A stretch of DNA of 64,000 nt from Kribbella pratensis (GCF_004366075.1 NZ_SODU01000001.1:1695134-1759133); one strand, 5' to 3'. Positions 25,731 through 33,374 are shown, counted from the first letter of the stretch. Notes: a model not told the origin generated them from the sequence alone. Made by a program: numbers and translations.

Positions 25731-26813
25731 CTATCCGCGTCGGGCGATTGCTGCGTCGCGCAGCTTCTGGAGGGTCTGCTCCGTTGTGTCCCAGCTCATG
25801 CAGGCGTCGGTGATCGACTGGCCGTAGACCAGCTCCCGGGTCGGGTCGAGGTCCTGGCGACCCTCCTGCAGGAACGACTCCAGCATCACGCCCACGATCG
25901 CCTGGTTGCCGGCCGCGACCTGCGCACCGATCTCCTCGGCCACCACCGGCTGCCGGCGGTGGTCCTTGCGGCTGTTGCCGTGGCTGGCGTCGATGACGAC
26001 CCGCTCGGCCAGACCCGCCTTGCGCAGCAGCTCCTGCGCGCCCGCGACGGACTCCGCGTCGTAGTTCGGGCCGCTGTCCGAGCCACGAAGTACCAGGTGG
26101 CAGTCCGGGTTTCCGCGGGTGTGCAGGATCGCTGGCGCACCGTCGTGGTCGATACCGGTGAAGACATGCGGTACGGCGGCTGCCTTGATCGCGTCGACCG
26201 CGGTGGCGATCGATCCGTCCGGACGGTTCTTCATCCCGATCGGCATCGACAGACCGGACGACAACTGCCGGTGGACCTGGCTCTCCACGGTCCGGGCACC
26301 GATCGCACCCCAGCCGACGGTGTCCGCGATGTACTGCGGGGTGATCGGGTCGAGGAACTCGCAGCCGACCGGGAGCCCGAGCTCGCTGACCTGCACGAGC
26401 AGTCGCCGGGCGATCCGCAAGCCGCGATTCACGTCACCGGAGCCGTCCAGGCCCGGGTCGTTGATCAGCCCCTTCCAGCCGAGGGTCGAGCGCGGCTTCT
26501 CGAAGTACACCCGCATCACGACGAGGAGACCGTCGGACAGCCGCTCGGCGACCGGGCGGAGGCGTTCGGCGTACTCGAGCGCAGCGTCGGCGTCGTGGAC
26601 CGAGCACGGGCCGACGACGACCAGCAGGCGGTCGTCGACGCCGTTCAGTACGTCGGTCGCTGCCTGCCGTCCGTCGGCGACGGTCCGGGCGACGTCGTCG
26701 CTGAGCGGGAACTCGTCGTGCAGGGCTAGCGGGGTGAGCAGCGGGACGGTCTTCTCGATACGTCGGTCGACGACTCGAGACTGCTGTTCGCTCGGTTTCG
26801 GGAGGGTGTTCAT
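25731..26813 (-). CDS. aroG: 3-deoxy-7-phosphoheptulonate (DAHP) synthase, class I
   Basis: This 360-residue AroG/AroF-type enzyme condenses phosphoenolpyruvate and erythrose-4-phosphate, the first step to chorismate and aromatic amino acids. Visible motifs are VVGPCSVHD, RVYFEKPRSTLGWKG, PITPQYIADTVGWGAIGARTVESQVHRQ (metal and substrate loops), DASHGNSRKDH and GVMLESFL. The ATG at 26813 has a GGAAAGG site. It is preceded by an aromatic-rich leader peptide and a terminator-like hairpin, so synthesis is very probably controlled by attenuation according to charged Tyr/Trp/Phe tRNA. Class I enzymes are less usual than class II in actinobacteria but are found. Confidence 0.95.
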   Translation of the reverse strand: MNTLPKPSEQQSRVVDRRIEKTVPLLTPLALHDEFPLSDDVARTVADGRQAATDVLNGVDDRLLVVVGPCSVHDADAALEYAERLRPVAERLSDGLLVVMRVYFEKPRSTLGWKGLINDPGLDGSGDVNRGLRIARRLLVQVSELGLPVGCEFLDPITPQYIADTVGWGAIGARTVESQVHRQLSSGLSMPIGMKNRPDGSIATAVDAIKAAAVPHVFTGIDHDGAPAILHTRGNPDCHLVLRGSDSGPNYDAESVAGAQELLRKAGLAERVVIDASHGNSRKDHRRQPVVAEEIGAQVAAGNQAIVGVMLESFLQEGRQDLDPTRELVYGQSITDACMSWDTTEQTLQKLRDAAIARRG

Positions 26814-26874
26814 TCTGGGGACCTTTCCGCCGGTCCGCATGCGTGCGACGCAGTCAGCCGGCTGGGAACGAGAA

Positions 26875-26900
26875 AAGGCAAGGACGGTTGTCCTTGCCTT
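26875..26900 (-). terminator. attenuator hairpin upstream of DAHP synthase
   Basis: On the minus strand AAGGCAAGGAC-AACC-GTCCTTGCCTT forms a perfect 11-bp stem with a 4-nt loop, followed by TTCTCGTT. It lies between the leader-peptide stop (26931) and aroG (26813), so it would end most transcripts when the leader is translated freely. Upstream GTGCCGG within the leader region can pair with CCGGCAC just before the hairpin, giving a possible competing structure. Confidence 0.7.
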
Positions 26901-26930
26901 CGTGCCGGCTCTGGTGTCTGCGGGTGGGCG

Positions 26931-26999
26931 TCAGCAATCGGCTGAGTCGCCCGGCACCAGGGCCGGCCACTCAAAAAATCGCCAATAGCTACGCTTCAC
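26931..26999 (-). CDS. aromatic-residue leader peptide controlling DAHP synthase
   Basis: A 22-codon frame starts at GTG 26999 and begins M-K-R-S-Y-W-R-F-F-E-W-P. It has five aromatic residues (Tyr, Trp, Phe, Phe, Trp) among its first 11 and stops at 26931. It lies 118 bp before aroG with a terminator-like hairpin between, the arrangement of ribosome-mediated attenuators. Shortage of any aromatic aminoacyl-tRNA would stall the ribosome on these codons and favour read-through into aroG. An extended -10 lies 7 nt upstream of the GTG, so the leader mRNA is probably leaderless. Corynebacterium has a comparable aroR leader for its DAHP synthase. Confidence 0.75.
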   Translation of the reverse strand: MKRSYWRFFEWPALVPGDSADC

Positions 27000-27006
27000 G
27001 AGAACG

Positions 27007-27015
27007 ACAATAGCA
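27007..27015 (-). promoter_or_regulatory. extended -10 promoter of the aroG leader
   Basis: TGCTATTGT (TGn followed by the -10 hexamer TATTGT at 27012-27007) lies 7 nt before the leader GTG at 26999, so transcription should start at the leader's first codon. No -35 match is seen, as expected for an extended -10. It overlaps the start of the divergent acetyltransferase gene, at 27019. Confidence 0.6.
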
Positions 27016-27018
27016 CCC

Positions 27019-27534
27019 ATGAACATCCGTACCGCTCATCGAGACGAGCTCCTTGCACTCCAGGAGCTCGAGGTTGCTGCCGGCGTGCTCTTTCGCAATA
27101 TCGGCATGACAGACGTCGCGGAGCATCCGCCGCCCGCCTTGGAGATCTTCGAGCAGTCCTGGGAGGCCGGGCAGCTGTGGGTGTCGGTCGACGACGCGGA
27201 CAAGCCGACGGGCTTCGTGTTCGTGAAGCTCGTCGACGGCGGCGTACACATCGAGCAGGTGAGCGTGCACCCGGATCAGCAGGGACACGGGATCGGCCGG
27301 CAGCTGATCGAGTACGTCGCTTTGTGGGCCGCCGAGCAAGGGTTTTCGGTGCTCACGCTGAGCACGTTCCGGAGCGTGCCGTGGAATGCGCCGTACTACG
27401 CGCGGCTCGGGTTCACGGAGCTGCCGGCCGCGGAACTCACACCCGGGCTGACGGAGATCCTGGCCGTCGAGACGGCGTTCGGACTCGACCCCTCGAAGCG
27501 CGTTTTCATGCGGCGGACGGTTGCTCGCCAGTAA
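27019..27534 (+). CDS. GNAT-family N-acetyltransferase
   Basis: This 171-residue protein has the GNAT fold: VHIEQVSVHPDQQGHGIGRQLIEYV carries the acetyl-CoA motif A (QGHGIG), followed by WNAPYYARLGF, the usual motif B. The substrate is unknown. The ATG at 27019 lies 20 bp from the divergent aroG leader, so the two promoters overlap. No dedicated ribosome site is apparent. Confidence 0.88.
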   Translation: MNIRTAHRDELLALQELEVAAGVLFRNIGMTDVAEHPPPALEIFEQSWEAGQLWVSVDDADKPTGFVFVKLVDGGVHIEQVSVHPDQQGHGIGRQLIEYVALWAAEQGFSVLTLSTFRSVPWNAPYYARLGFTELPAAELTPGLTEILAVETAFGLDPSKRVFMRRTVARQ

Positions 27535-27601
27535 CCACCTGACCGGTGGCCTCGTTGATCGCTGCAAGACCGGATCGAGACATCGGGGAGTGCAGCAGGT
27601 G

Positions 27602-27955
27602 GTGAGGCCGCGAACCTTCGAGTTGGTTCGGTACCGAGATCCCAGTGGCGTGTCCGGGACCGGCGTGGTGGCGGAAGGGTGTGAGTTCACCGACGGCTCG
27701 GTGGCCCTGCGCTGGCGCGGTGACAACCCCGCGACCGCCGTCTGGCCGAACGTCGACGCGATCCTGGCCGTGCACGGCCACCAGGGCGCGACCGAGATCC
27801 GCTGGATCGAGGCGCAGACCTCGCCGATGGCGCCCCGGGCCGGCCTCGACAACCTGTTCGACGAGCTGCACCAGGTGCGGCCGCCGGCGTCCCTGACCGA
27901 CTCGCCGCCGCCCGGCCACCCCCGTGGATGGGCCGGGGCCAGACATCTCAGGTAG
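27602..27955 (+). CDS. small conserved actinobacterial protein of unknown function (copy 2)
   Basis: This 117-residue protein starts at GTG 27602 and is homologous to the protein at 16551-16874. RPRTFELVRY, SGVSGTGVVAEGCEFTDGS and ILAVHGHQGATEIRW align without gaps over about 75 residues. The C-terminal 40 residues differ and are Pro-rich. Neighbours of the two copies are unrelated, so context gives no function. In-frame GTGs at 27590 and 27599 are alternative starts. Confidence 0.7.
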   Translation: MRPRTFELVRYRDPSGVSGTGVVAEGCEFTDGSVALRWRGDNPATAVWPNVDAILAVHGHQGATEIRWIEAQTSPMAPRAGLDNLFDELHQVRPPASLTDSPPPGHPRGWAGARHLR

Positions 27956-27957
27956 AA

Positions 27958-28011
27958 CATGCCCGTGACGCAGATCCACTTCAGGCAACGCCCATGCCCG
28001 TGACGCAGATC
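27958..28011. repeat. 19-bp direct repeat duplicating the phosphatase start
   Basis: CATGCCCGTGACGCAGATC occurs at 27958-27976 and again at 27993-28011, 35 bp apart. The second copy is the real start of the phosphatase gene (MPVTQI). The first opens a 14-codon frame with the same first six residues that stops at 28001-28003, inside the real gene. It looks like a local duplication that left a decoy start. Confidence 0.8.
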
Positions 28012-28548
28012 TACCTCGTCCGGCACGGTGAGCCGGACTACGAGCCGATCGATTCCCGCGGCTGGCCGGGAATGGCCGCCGACTCCGCCCCACTCACCGC
28101 GCTCGGGATGAAACAGGCCGAGGAGCTCGCCGATCTGCTCGGCGGCATCCGCGCGACGTACCTGGTCAGCTCCCCGTTCACCCGGGCCCTGCACAGCGCC
28201 GCGATCATCGGTCACCGGCTCGCGCTCGGCGTCAAGGTCGACTACGACCTCCGCGACTGGTTGCCGGACCACACCGGCCTGTGGCGCAGCGCCGCCGACG
28301 TCCGCGCGGCACAGGCCGAGTTCGAGGCGTACGACGGGGAATGGCCGGACGGCATCCAGCGACCCTGGGAGCCACTCTCCCGGGTCCGCGAACGCGCCCG
28401 CGCCGCCCTCGCCCGGCACACCGCCAGCACCGACGGACCGGTGCTGGCGATCACGCACGCGACGGTGATCCGGGCACTGACCGGCGAACGGCACACACCC
28501 CACGGAGCCCACGAGTACTACCGATTCGAGCCCGAGATCGGTGCCTGA
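27994..28548 (+). CDS. histidine phosphatase (phosphoglycerate mutase-like)
   Basis: This 184-residue protein has the catalytic RHGEPDY at residues 10-16, SSPFTRALHSA with the second Arg, and the second His in LAITHATVIRAL. It belongs to branch 1 of the superfamily, and the substrate (sugar phosphate, nucleotide or protein) cannot be told. I chose ATG 27994 because the conserved strand begins there; upstream codons lie in the 19-bp repeat region. It could be translated after the short decoy frame starting at 27959. Confidence 0.88.
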   Translation: MPVTQIYLVRHGEPDYEPIDSRGWPGMAADSAPLTALGMKQAEELADLLGGIRATYLVSSPFTRALHSAAIIGHRLALGVKVDYDLRDWLPDHTGLWRSAADVRAAQAEFEAYDGEWPDGIQRPWEPLSRVRERARAALARHTASTDGPVLAITHATVIRALTGERHTPHGAHEYYRFEPEIGA

Positions 28549-28552
28549 GGCA

Positions 28553-28598
28553 TCTGCACGTGCAGACGAACTTGCACCGTTGAAGTGACTCATGTCAC
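28553..28598. promoter_or_regulatory. two dyads after the phosphatase gene, upstream of whiB
   Basis: TCTGCACGTGCAGA (28553-28566) is a perfect 14-bp palindrome starting 5 bp after the phosphatase stop. GTGAC-TCAT-GTCAC (28585-28598) is a second dyad. Either could be a regulator site for the whiB unit; neither has a T-run, so terminator activity is doubtful. Confidence 0.4.
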
Positions 28599-28701
28599 AT
28601 CAGGTGGTGACGTGAACACGCCCGCCGCCTGAAAAGCGCCGATCACGGGCCGCTACGGCACGCGGCGATAACGAATGGCTCGAACTTCGAGACAACAAGG
28701 G

Positions 28702-28730
28702 TTGAACTCGCTCTGAGATGAGCATAGTTT
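28702..28730 (+). promoter_or_regulatory. sigma-70-type promoter of whiB
   Basis: TTGAAC (28702-28707), a 17-bp spacer and TAGTTT (28725-28730) form a good housekeeping promoter about 45 nt before the whiB start. The dyad CTCGAA-C-TTCGAG (28679-28691) ends 11 bp upstream of the -35 and may bind a regulator. A strong AGGAGG ribosome site follows near 28766. Confidence 0.65.
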
Positions 28731-28776
28731 TCACCGAGCGCCCGTCCGCGCTCACGGTGAGTCATAGGAGGTTGCC

Positions 28777-29070
28777 ATGTCGAGAGGGATGCCTCGTCTG
28801 CCCCGCCCGCTCATGGATCTGTGGGACTGGCAGTCGCAAGCCGCATGCCGGGACGTCAACCCGGAACTCTTCTTCTCACCCGAATCGGAGCGTGGCGTTC
28901 GCAAACGCGCCCGCGAGATGGTGGCCAAGTCGCTCTGCGGCACCTGCCCGGTCCAGCCCGAGTGCCGCCAGCACGCCCTCGCCGTCGGCGAGCCGTACGG
29001 CGTCTGGGGCGGCACCACGGAGTCCGAGCGCGACAACACCCTCCTGCCCGAACACCGGAAGTCCGCCTAG
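28777..29070 (+). CDS. WhiB-family iron-sulfur regulator (WhiB3/WhiD type)
   Basis: This 97-residue protein has the four cluster-binding Cys at 24, 54, 57 and 63 (C-x29-C-x2-C-x5-C) and the GVWGG turn at 75-79 that contacts the sigma factor. Segments WDWQSQAACRD, ELFFSPESERG and RQHALAVGEPYGVWGG match the WhiB3 (Mycobacterium) / WhiD (Streptomyces) branch, which ties redox state to lipid metabolism or sporulation. It has a strong promoter and AGGAGG site and is transcribed alone, ending at a bidirectional terminator. Confidence 0.93.
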   Translation: MSRGMPRLPRPLMDLWDWQSQAACRDVNPELFFSPESERGVRKRAREMVAKSLCGTCPVQPECRQHALAVGEPYGVWGGTTESERDNTLLPEHRKSA

Positions 29071-29102
29071 GACCTAGCTGCTCGCAGCCGGCGAAGCGCG
29101 TC

Positions 29103-29132
29103 GTAAGGCCTGTGTGAAAACTCAGGCCTTAC
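29103..29132. terminator. bidirectional hairpin between whiB and the PLDc_N gene
   Basis: GTAAGGCCTG (29103-29112) and CAGGCCTTAC (29123-29132) form a perfect 10-bp stem with a 10-nt A-rich loop. It overlaps the stop codon of the minus-strand gene (29122-29124) and lies 33 bp after the whiB stop, so it can serve both converging units. Confidence 0.65.
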
Positions 29133-29535
29133 CGTCGTCGGTCTCGGACGGCGTGTCCCCGGTCCCCTTCGTGTCCTTCGGTTCCTTCGGCGGCTTCGGC
29201 TCGTCGGCCGGACCTTCGGGCTCAGGCGGTTTCACGGTCGTGCGCGGGTCCCGGTAGCGGTCCAGTGACTTGAGGAAGTCCGGATCGTCGTCAGGCGCCA
29301 TCGGCCGCGCAGGCGGCTTCGACGGTTCCCGCCGTACGACGCTCTCCTGGCGGTTGGCGTGCGCCCGCGACATCAGCAACCAGACGATCGGCCCCGCGAA
29401 CGGGACGAAGACGATCAGGACGATCCACAGCAGCTTCGGCAGCTGCGGCACGTCTTCGTCGGGTGTCTGGATGCAGGAGAACAGCGCGTAGACAGTGAGC
29501 GCCAGGCTGATCAGGAACGGCAGAAATCGGACCAC
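29122..29535 (-). CDS. small PLDc_N-domain membrane protein
   Basis: This 137-residue protein starts at GTG 29535. It has two membrane helices (about 3-22 and 34-55); the second, LLWIVLIVFVPFAGPIVWLL, is the phospholipase-D-nuclease N-terminal (PLDc_N) signature. A charged cytoplasmic tail rich in Pro, Lys, Glu and Asp follows (PEPEGPADEPKPPKEPKD). Stand-alone PLDc_N proteins are common in actinobacteria and have no known enzymatic activity. It follows the sulfonate transporter genes on the same strand after a 26-bp gap, so read-through is possible. Confidence 0.8.
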   Translation of the reverse strand: MVRFLPFLISLALTVYALFSCIQTPDEDVPQLPKLLWIVLIVFVPFAGPIVWLLMSRAHANRQESVVRREPSKPPARPMAPDDDPDFLKSLDRYRDPRTTVKPPEPEGPADEPKPPKEPKDTKGTGDTPSETDDGKA

Positions 29536-29561
29536 GCTCCAACAGTACGGCGCGAACCGTT

Positions 29562-30434
29562 TCAGCGGGCGGAGGTGGTGAGTCCACGGGCGCGGAGCAC
29601 CGAGTTCTCGAGCGGCCGGAACACCAGCAGCTCGATGCCGACACCGACCGCGAAGATCAGCACGATGCCGGCGAACACCATCGAGATGTCCGACAACGAC
29701 ATGCCGTTGTGCAGGAACTGCCCGAGACCCTCGCCGAGCTCCGGTGAGGTCGCGATCAGCTCGGCCGCCATCAGAGACCGCCACGAGAACGCCCAGCCCT
29801 GCTTGAGCCCGCCGAGGAACCCGGGCAGCGCGGCCGGCAGCAGGATGTACCGGATCCCGCCGAAGCGGCCCGCTCCGAGCGCCTTGCCGACCCGCGGCAG
29901 GATCGGCGGCACCTGGTCGAGGCCGGACACCAGCCCGTTCGCGATCGACGGCACCGCGCCGAGCAGCACCACCCAGTAGATCGCGCGGTCGTTCAGCCCG
30001 AACCACAGGATCGCCGCCGGCACCCACGCCACCGAGGGCAGGCTCTGCAGCCCCGACACGAGCGGCCCGATCCCCCGCCGTACGACCCGGAGGTTCGCGA
30101 TCGCGAGTCCCAGCGGTACGGCGATCAGCAGCGAGATCGCGAACCCGATGACGGCGCGGTGCACGGACACCCAGAACAGCTCGACGATGTCGCCGCTCGT
30201 CACCAGCTGCCAGATCTGACCCCAGACCGCCGCGGGCGCGGGCAGTTTGAACTCGGGCCAGAACGCCGCGGCCCACAACGCCTGCCAGATCGCCACCAGG
30301 ACGACGATCGCCCCGACCGGCGGCAGAACGCGCGCGGCGATCCGCCGTACCCGCGAACCCTCGGGCGCGTTGACGGGTGTGTCGAGGGCGTCCAGGCCGG
30401 CCTCGACGGATCCTTCCTGGACGTCAAGCGGCAT
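29562..30434 (-). CDS. sulfonate/taurine-type ABC transporter permease
   Basis: This 290-residue permease of the SsuC/TauC family has about six helices and a typical coupling loop around RVGKALGAGRFGGIRYILLPAALPGFLGGL. Its ATG overlaps the ATPase gene by 11 bp. It works with the ATPase and lipoprotein encoded upstream to import an organosulfur compound. The TauE exporter and Cys leader in the same operon point to sulfur rather than nitrate as the imported nutrient. Confidence 0.92.
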   Translation of the reverse strand: MPLDVQEGSVEAGLDALDTPVNAPEGSRVRRIAARVLPPVGAIVVLVAIWQALWAAAFWPEFKLPAPAAVWGQIWQLVTSGDIVELFWVSVHRAVIGFAISLLIAVPLGLAIANLRVVRRGIGPLVSGLQSLPSVAWVPAAILWFGLNDRAIYWVVLLGAVPSIANGLVSGLDQVPPILPRVGKALGAGRFGGIRYILLPAALPGFLGGLKQGWAFSWRSLMAAELIATSPELGEGLGQFLHNGMSLSDISMVFAGIVLIFAVGVGIELLVFRPLENSVLRARGLTTSAR

Positions 30435-31203
30435 GACTGCTGATCACCTTGCGCAGCGCGGTGTTGATCTCGTCGGCCGTGCTGTTGACGTTGGGCGCGT
30501 CCTCCACATCCCACTCCTGTACGACGCGCCCGGGACGCGACGACAGCAGTACGACGCGTTGCCCGAGCCGCACCGCTTCGCGGACGTCGTGCGTGACGAA
30601 CAGGATCGCCGTACCGGTCGCACGCCAGATCCGCAGCAACTCACCCTGCAGAACGTCGCGAGTGATCGCGTCGAGCGCGGAGAACGGCTCGTCCATCAGC
30701 AGCAACGACGGCTTCCCTGCATCAGCGCTGTCGGTCGTCGAGGCCAATGCGCGGGCGAGCGCGACCCGTTGCCGCATGCCACCGGACAACTCGTGCGGCC
30801 GCTTGTCGCCGAGCCCGGCGAGCCGCACCAGCTCCAGCAGCTCCGCAGCCCTGGCCCGCCGCTGCGCCTTCGGTACGCCGGCCATCCGCAGTGGAAGCTC
30901 GACGTTCCCGGCCGCCGTCAGCCACGGCATCAGCGCGGCCTCCTGGAAGACGACCGCCGGCCGGGACGAGTTCAGCTCGATCCGCCCGCTCGTCGGCCGG
31001 TCCAGACCGGCGACCAGGTTGAGCAGCGTGGTCTTGCCGCACCCGGAGGCGCCGAGCAGGCAGACGAACTCGCCGGCACCGACCTCGAGGTCCACGCCGT
31101 CCAACGCGACCACCGACCGCCGGCCGCTGCCGAACACCTTCCCTACTTGATGAAACCGCACCGGAGTGAGCTGATCGGGCGGCGCGTCGACTGTGGCGGT
31201 CAT
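30424..31203 (-). CDS. sulfonate/taurine-type ABC transporter ATPase
   Basis: This 259-residue ATPase of the SsuB/TauB family has Walker A GASGCGKTT, signature [15 protein letters not shown] and Walker B LLMDEPFSALD, with VTHDVREAVRLGQRV. It is the third of four cotranscribed genes, 16 bp after the binding protein, and overlaps the permease gene. Family members take up alkanesulfonates, taurine or nitrate. Confidence 0.93.
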   Translation of the reverse strand: MTATVDAPPDQLTPVRFHQVGKVFGSGRRSVVALDGVDLEVGAGEFVCLLGASGCGKTTLLNLVAGLDRPTSGRIELNSSRPAVVFQEAALMPWLTAAGNVELPLRMAGVPKAQRRARAAELLELVRLAGLGDKRPHELSGGMRQRVALARALASTTDSADAGKPSLLLMDEPFSALDAITRDVLQGELLRIWRATGTAILFVTHDVREAVRLGQRVVLLSSRPGRVVQEWDVEDAPNVNSTADEINTALRKVISSHAA

Positions 31204-31219
31204 CGGGCTCTCCTTACTG

Positions 31220-32293
31220 CTACTTGGCGTCCAGGCCGGCGGCGTCTACTGCCGGCTTGCCTGCCTGGGTGAGGACCTCGTTCAGCGGGCCCAGGTCCGC
31301 GAAGCCGGCCACGTTCGGCGCCTGCTTGGCGATCCCCGCCGTGACCTGGTCCTTGGCCAGCTGCGGGAAGGTGGCGGCGACCGGGTCCGCTGTGATCTTG
31401 ATGTGCTGCCACGCCCGGTCGATGACCGCCGGCTTCAGCGCCTTGCCGGTCGCTGCCTTGAGCTGGTCGTTCACCACGGTCTTCGCCTGCGCGGCGTCCG
31501 ACGTGCTGAAGTCGATGGCCGCGTTCAGCCCCTTCAGCAGTGCCGTCACCGTCGCCGGGTGCTCCTTCAGGAACTGCGTCCGGACGATCAGCACAGTCGT
31601 CGGGAACTGCCCGTCGGGCCACAACGACGCCTCGTCGAGCAGTACCTTCGCGCCCGCGTCCAGGACCAGCCGGGACGACCAGGGCTCGGGCAGCCAGGCC
31701 GCGTCCACGTCGCCCTTCTTGAACGCGTCCAGCGTCTGGGCGTTCTCCAGGTTGGTCACCTTGACCTTGCCGGTCAGCTGGTTCTCGGCGAGCCACTTCT
31801 TCAGCGACACGTCCTGCGTGTTGCCGAGCTGCGGCGTGACGACGGTCTTGCCGACCAGGTCGGCTGCCTTGGTGATCGTCGGCTTGACCACGAGCTGCGC
31901 GCCGCCGGACGTGGCGCCGGCGATCAGCCGGACCGCCTCTCCGTTCGACTTCGCGTAGGCGTTGATCGCCGGACCGGAGCCGATGAAGGACGCGTCCAGC
32001 GAGCCGCCGAGCAGCGCGCCGACGGCCTCGGGGCCGGCGTTGAACTTGGTCGGCACCAGCTTCGTGCTGCCGAGCTCCTTGGTGAACAGGCCCTTGCCGA
32101 GACCGACCAGCGCGGCCGCGTGGGTGACGTTCGGGAAGTAGCCGAGCCGCAGCTCGGTGGCGGGACCTTTGTCACTCGACGCGGCGGCCGTCTCGTTGCT
32201 GTCGGCGCGCGAGCAGCCCGCGGCGGTGACAGCGACGGTGAGGGACAGGGCGGCAGCGAGCAGGCGGAACGGACGGGTGGCGGAGATGCTCAC
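31220..32293 (-). CDS. sulfonate-type substrate-binding lipoprotein
   Basis: This 357-residue SsuA/TauA-like protein has a lipoprotein signal (TAAGC, lipid Cys at residue 27). LRLGYFPNVTHAAALVGLGKG begins the mature ligand domain, and KTVVTPQLGNTQDVSLKKWL and DAAWLPEPWSSRLV form the binding cleft as in aliphatic-sulfonate receptors. It lies between the TauE-like exporter gene and the ATPase gene. No monooxygenase (SsuD/TauD) is nearby, so desulfonation must be encoded elsewhere. Confidence 0.92.
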   Translation of the reverse strand: MSISATRPFRLLAAALSLTVAVTAAGCSRADSNETAAASSDKGPATELRLGYFPNVTHAAALVGLGKGLFTKELGSTKLVPTKFNAGPEAVGALLGGSLDASFIGSGPAINAYAKSNGEAVRLIAGATSGGAQLVVKPTITKAADLVGKTVVTPQLGNTQDVSLKKWLAENQLTGKVKVTNLENAQTLDAFKKGDVDAAWLPEPWSSRLVLDAGAKVLLDEASLWPDGQFPTTVLIVRTQFLKEHPATVTALLKGLNAAIDFSTSDAAQAKTVVNDQLKAATGKALKPAVIDRAWQHIKITADPVAATFPQLAKDQVTAGIAKQAPNVAGFADLGPLNEVLTQAGKPAVDAAGLDAK

Positions 32294-32324
32294 AGGAAGA
32301 CCTTTGTCTTGGGGAAGGTGAAGC

Positions 32325-33233
32325 TCAGGAAGCGGGCTCGAGCTCGGTTTCGTCGAGCAGCCGTTCGGCCTCGCGGACGGTACGGCGGGCCGCGGCGCGG
32401 ACGCCGTACGTGACGATCGCGGCCCAGCCGAGGACGAGGGCCGCGTAGACCGCGTACCGCGGGCCGGTGGTGACGTCGAGGCCGTTCAGCACGGTGCGGG
32501 CGTTGGTCAGGATCAGCACCAGGCCGACCCCGACGCCGAGCCAGCGGGTGGCCAGCCGGGACACCAGCCAGGCGGCGAGCGGCGCCGCGATCACGCCGCC
32601 GATCAGCAGCGCGGCGACGAGGTCGAACGGCAGATGCTTCCCACCCAGCCCGAACAGGAATCCGATGCTGGCGGCGATCGAGACCAGGAACTCGGCGGCA
32701 TTCACCGAACCCACGGTCCGGCGCGGCGTCAGCTTGCCGCTGGACAGCAGCGCGGAGTTCGCGACCGGGCCCCAGCCGCCACCGCCGGTGGCGTCGATGA
32801 AACCGGCCACCAGACCGAGCGGGCCGAGGAACTTCCCGGCCGGACGGCCCTCGATCACCGCCCGGACCTTCCCGGTGCCGAACCGGACCAGGATGTACAC
32901 GCCGAGCAGGAGCAGCAGGCCGGCGACCCACAGCGACGCCGACTCGGTCGAGAGGCTGGACAGGAACGTCGCACCGGCGAACGCCCCGACGGCGCCGGGT
33001 GCACCGATCAGCGCGACGACGCGCCAGTCGACGTTGCCGAACCGCCAGTGCGACAGGCCGGACGCAAGCGTGGTGCCGACCTCGGCCAGGTGCACCGAGG
33101 CGGAGGCGACCGCCGGGGTGATGCCGGTGATGAGCAGGGCGGTACTGGCGGTGACGCCGTACGCCATGCCGAGGGTGCCGTCGACGAGCTGGGCGATCGA
33201 GCCGAGCAGCGCGATCAGGACGAGGCGACGCAT
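32325..33233 (-). CDS. TauE/SafE-family sulfite/sulfur anion exporter
   Basis: This 302-residue membrane protein has about eight helices in two TauE halves: DGTLGMAYGVTASTALLITGITPAVASASVHLAE near the N-terminus, and GLVAGFIDATGGGGWGPVANSALLSSG as the matching motif of the second half. Such proteins export sulfite or related sulfur anions produced when sulfonates are degraded. It is the first full gene of the sulfur operon, with an AGGAG site. The Cys leader peptide lies 54 bp upstream, which agrees with sulfur control. Confidence 0.92.
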   Translation of the reverse strand: MRRLVLIALLGSIAQLVDGTLGMAYGVTASTALLITGITPAVASASVHLAEVGTTLASGLSHWRFGNVDWRVVALIGAPGAVGAFAGATFLSSLSTESASLWVAGLLLLLGVYILVRFGTGKVRAVIEGRPAGKFLGPLGLVAGFIDATGGGGWGPVANSALLSSGKLTPRRTVGSVNAAEFLVSIAASIGFLFGLGGKHLPFDLVAALLIGGVIAAPLAAWLVSRLATRWLGVGVGLVLILTNARTVLNGLDVTTGPRYAVYAALVLGWAAIVTYGVRAAARRTVREAERLLDETELEPAS

Positions 33234-33287
33234 GGGGGTACTCCTACGGATCGGGAAGGAGACGGGCGGGAAGAAGTACGCCGTCGT

Positions 33288-33374
33288 TCAACAACCCGAG
33301 GAGTTCACGCGCAGCAGATCGACGTGCCGGCGCCGGGTGAGGGCGTCTCCGGGCGCGTTCGCGATGAGCTGCAT
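33288..33374 (-). CDS. cysteine leader peptide of the sulfur operon
   Basis: A 28-codon frame (ATG 33374, TGA 33288) ends RRHVDLLRVNSSGC with Cys as the last codon before the stop. The (R)RHVDLLR...C pattern is that of the short putative leader peptides found ahead of sulfur-assimilation genes in many actinobacteria. Its stop is 54 bp before the TauE gene. In that gap CTCCT (33261-33257 on the minus strand) can pair with the TauE AGGAG site (33245-33241), so ribosome stalling at the Cys codon when Cys-tRNA is short could free the site. The hairpin model is inference; the peptide pattern is seen directly. Confidence 0.75.
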   Translation of the reverse strand: MQLIANAPGDALTRRRHVDLLRVNSSGC

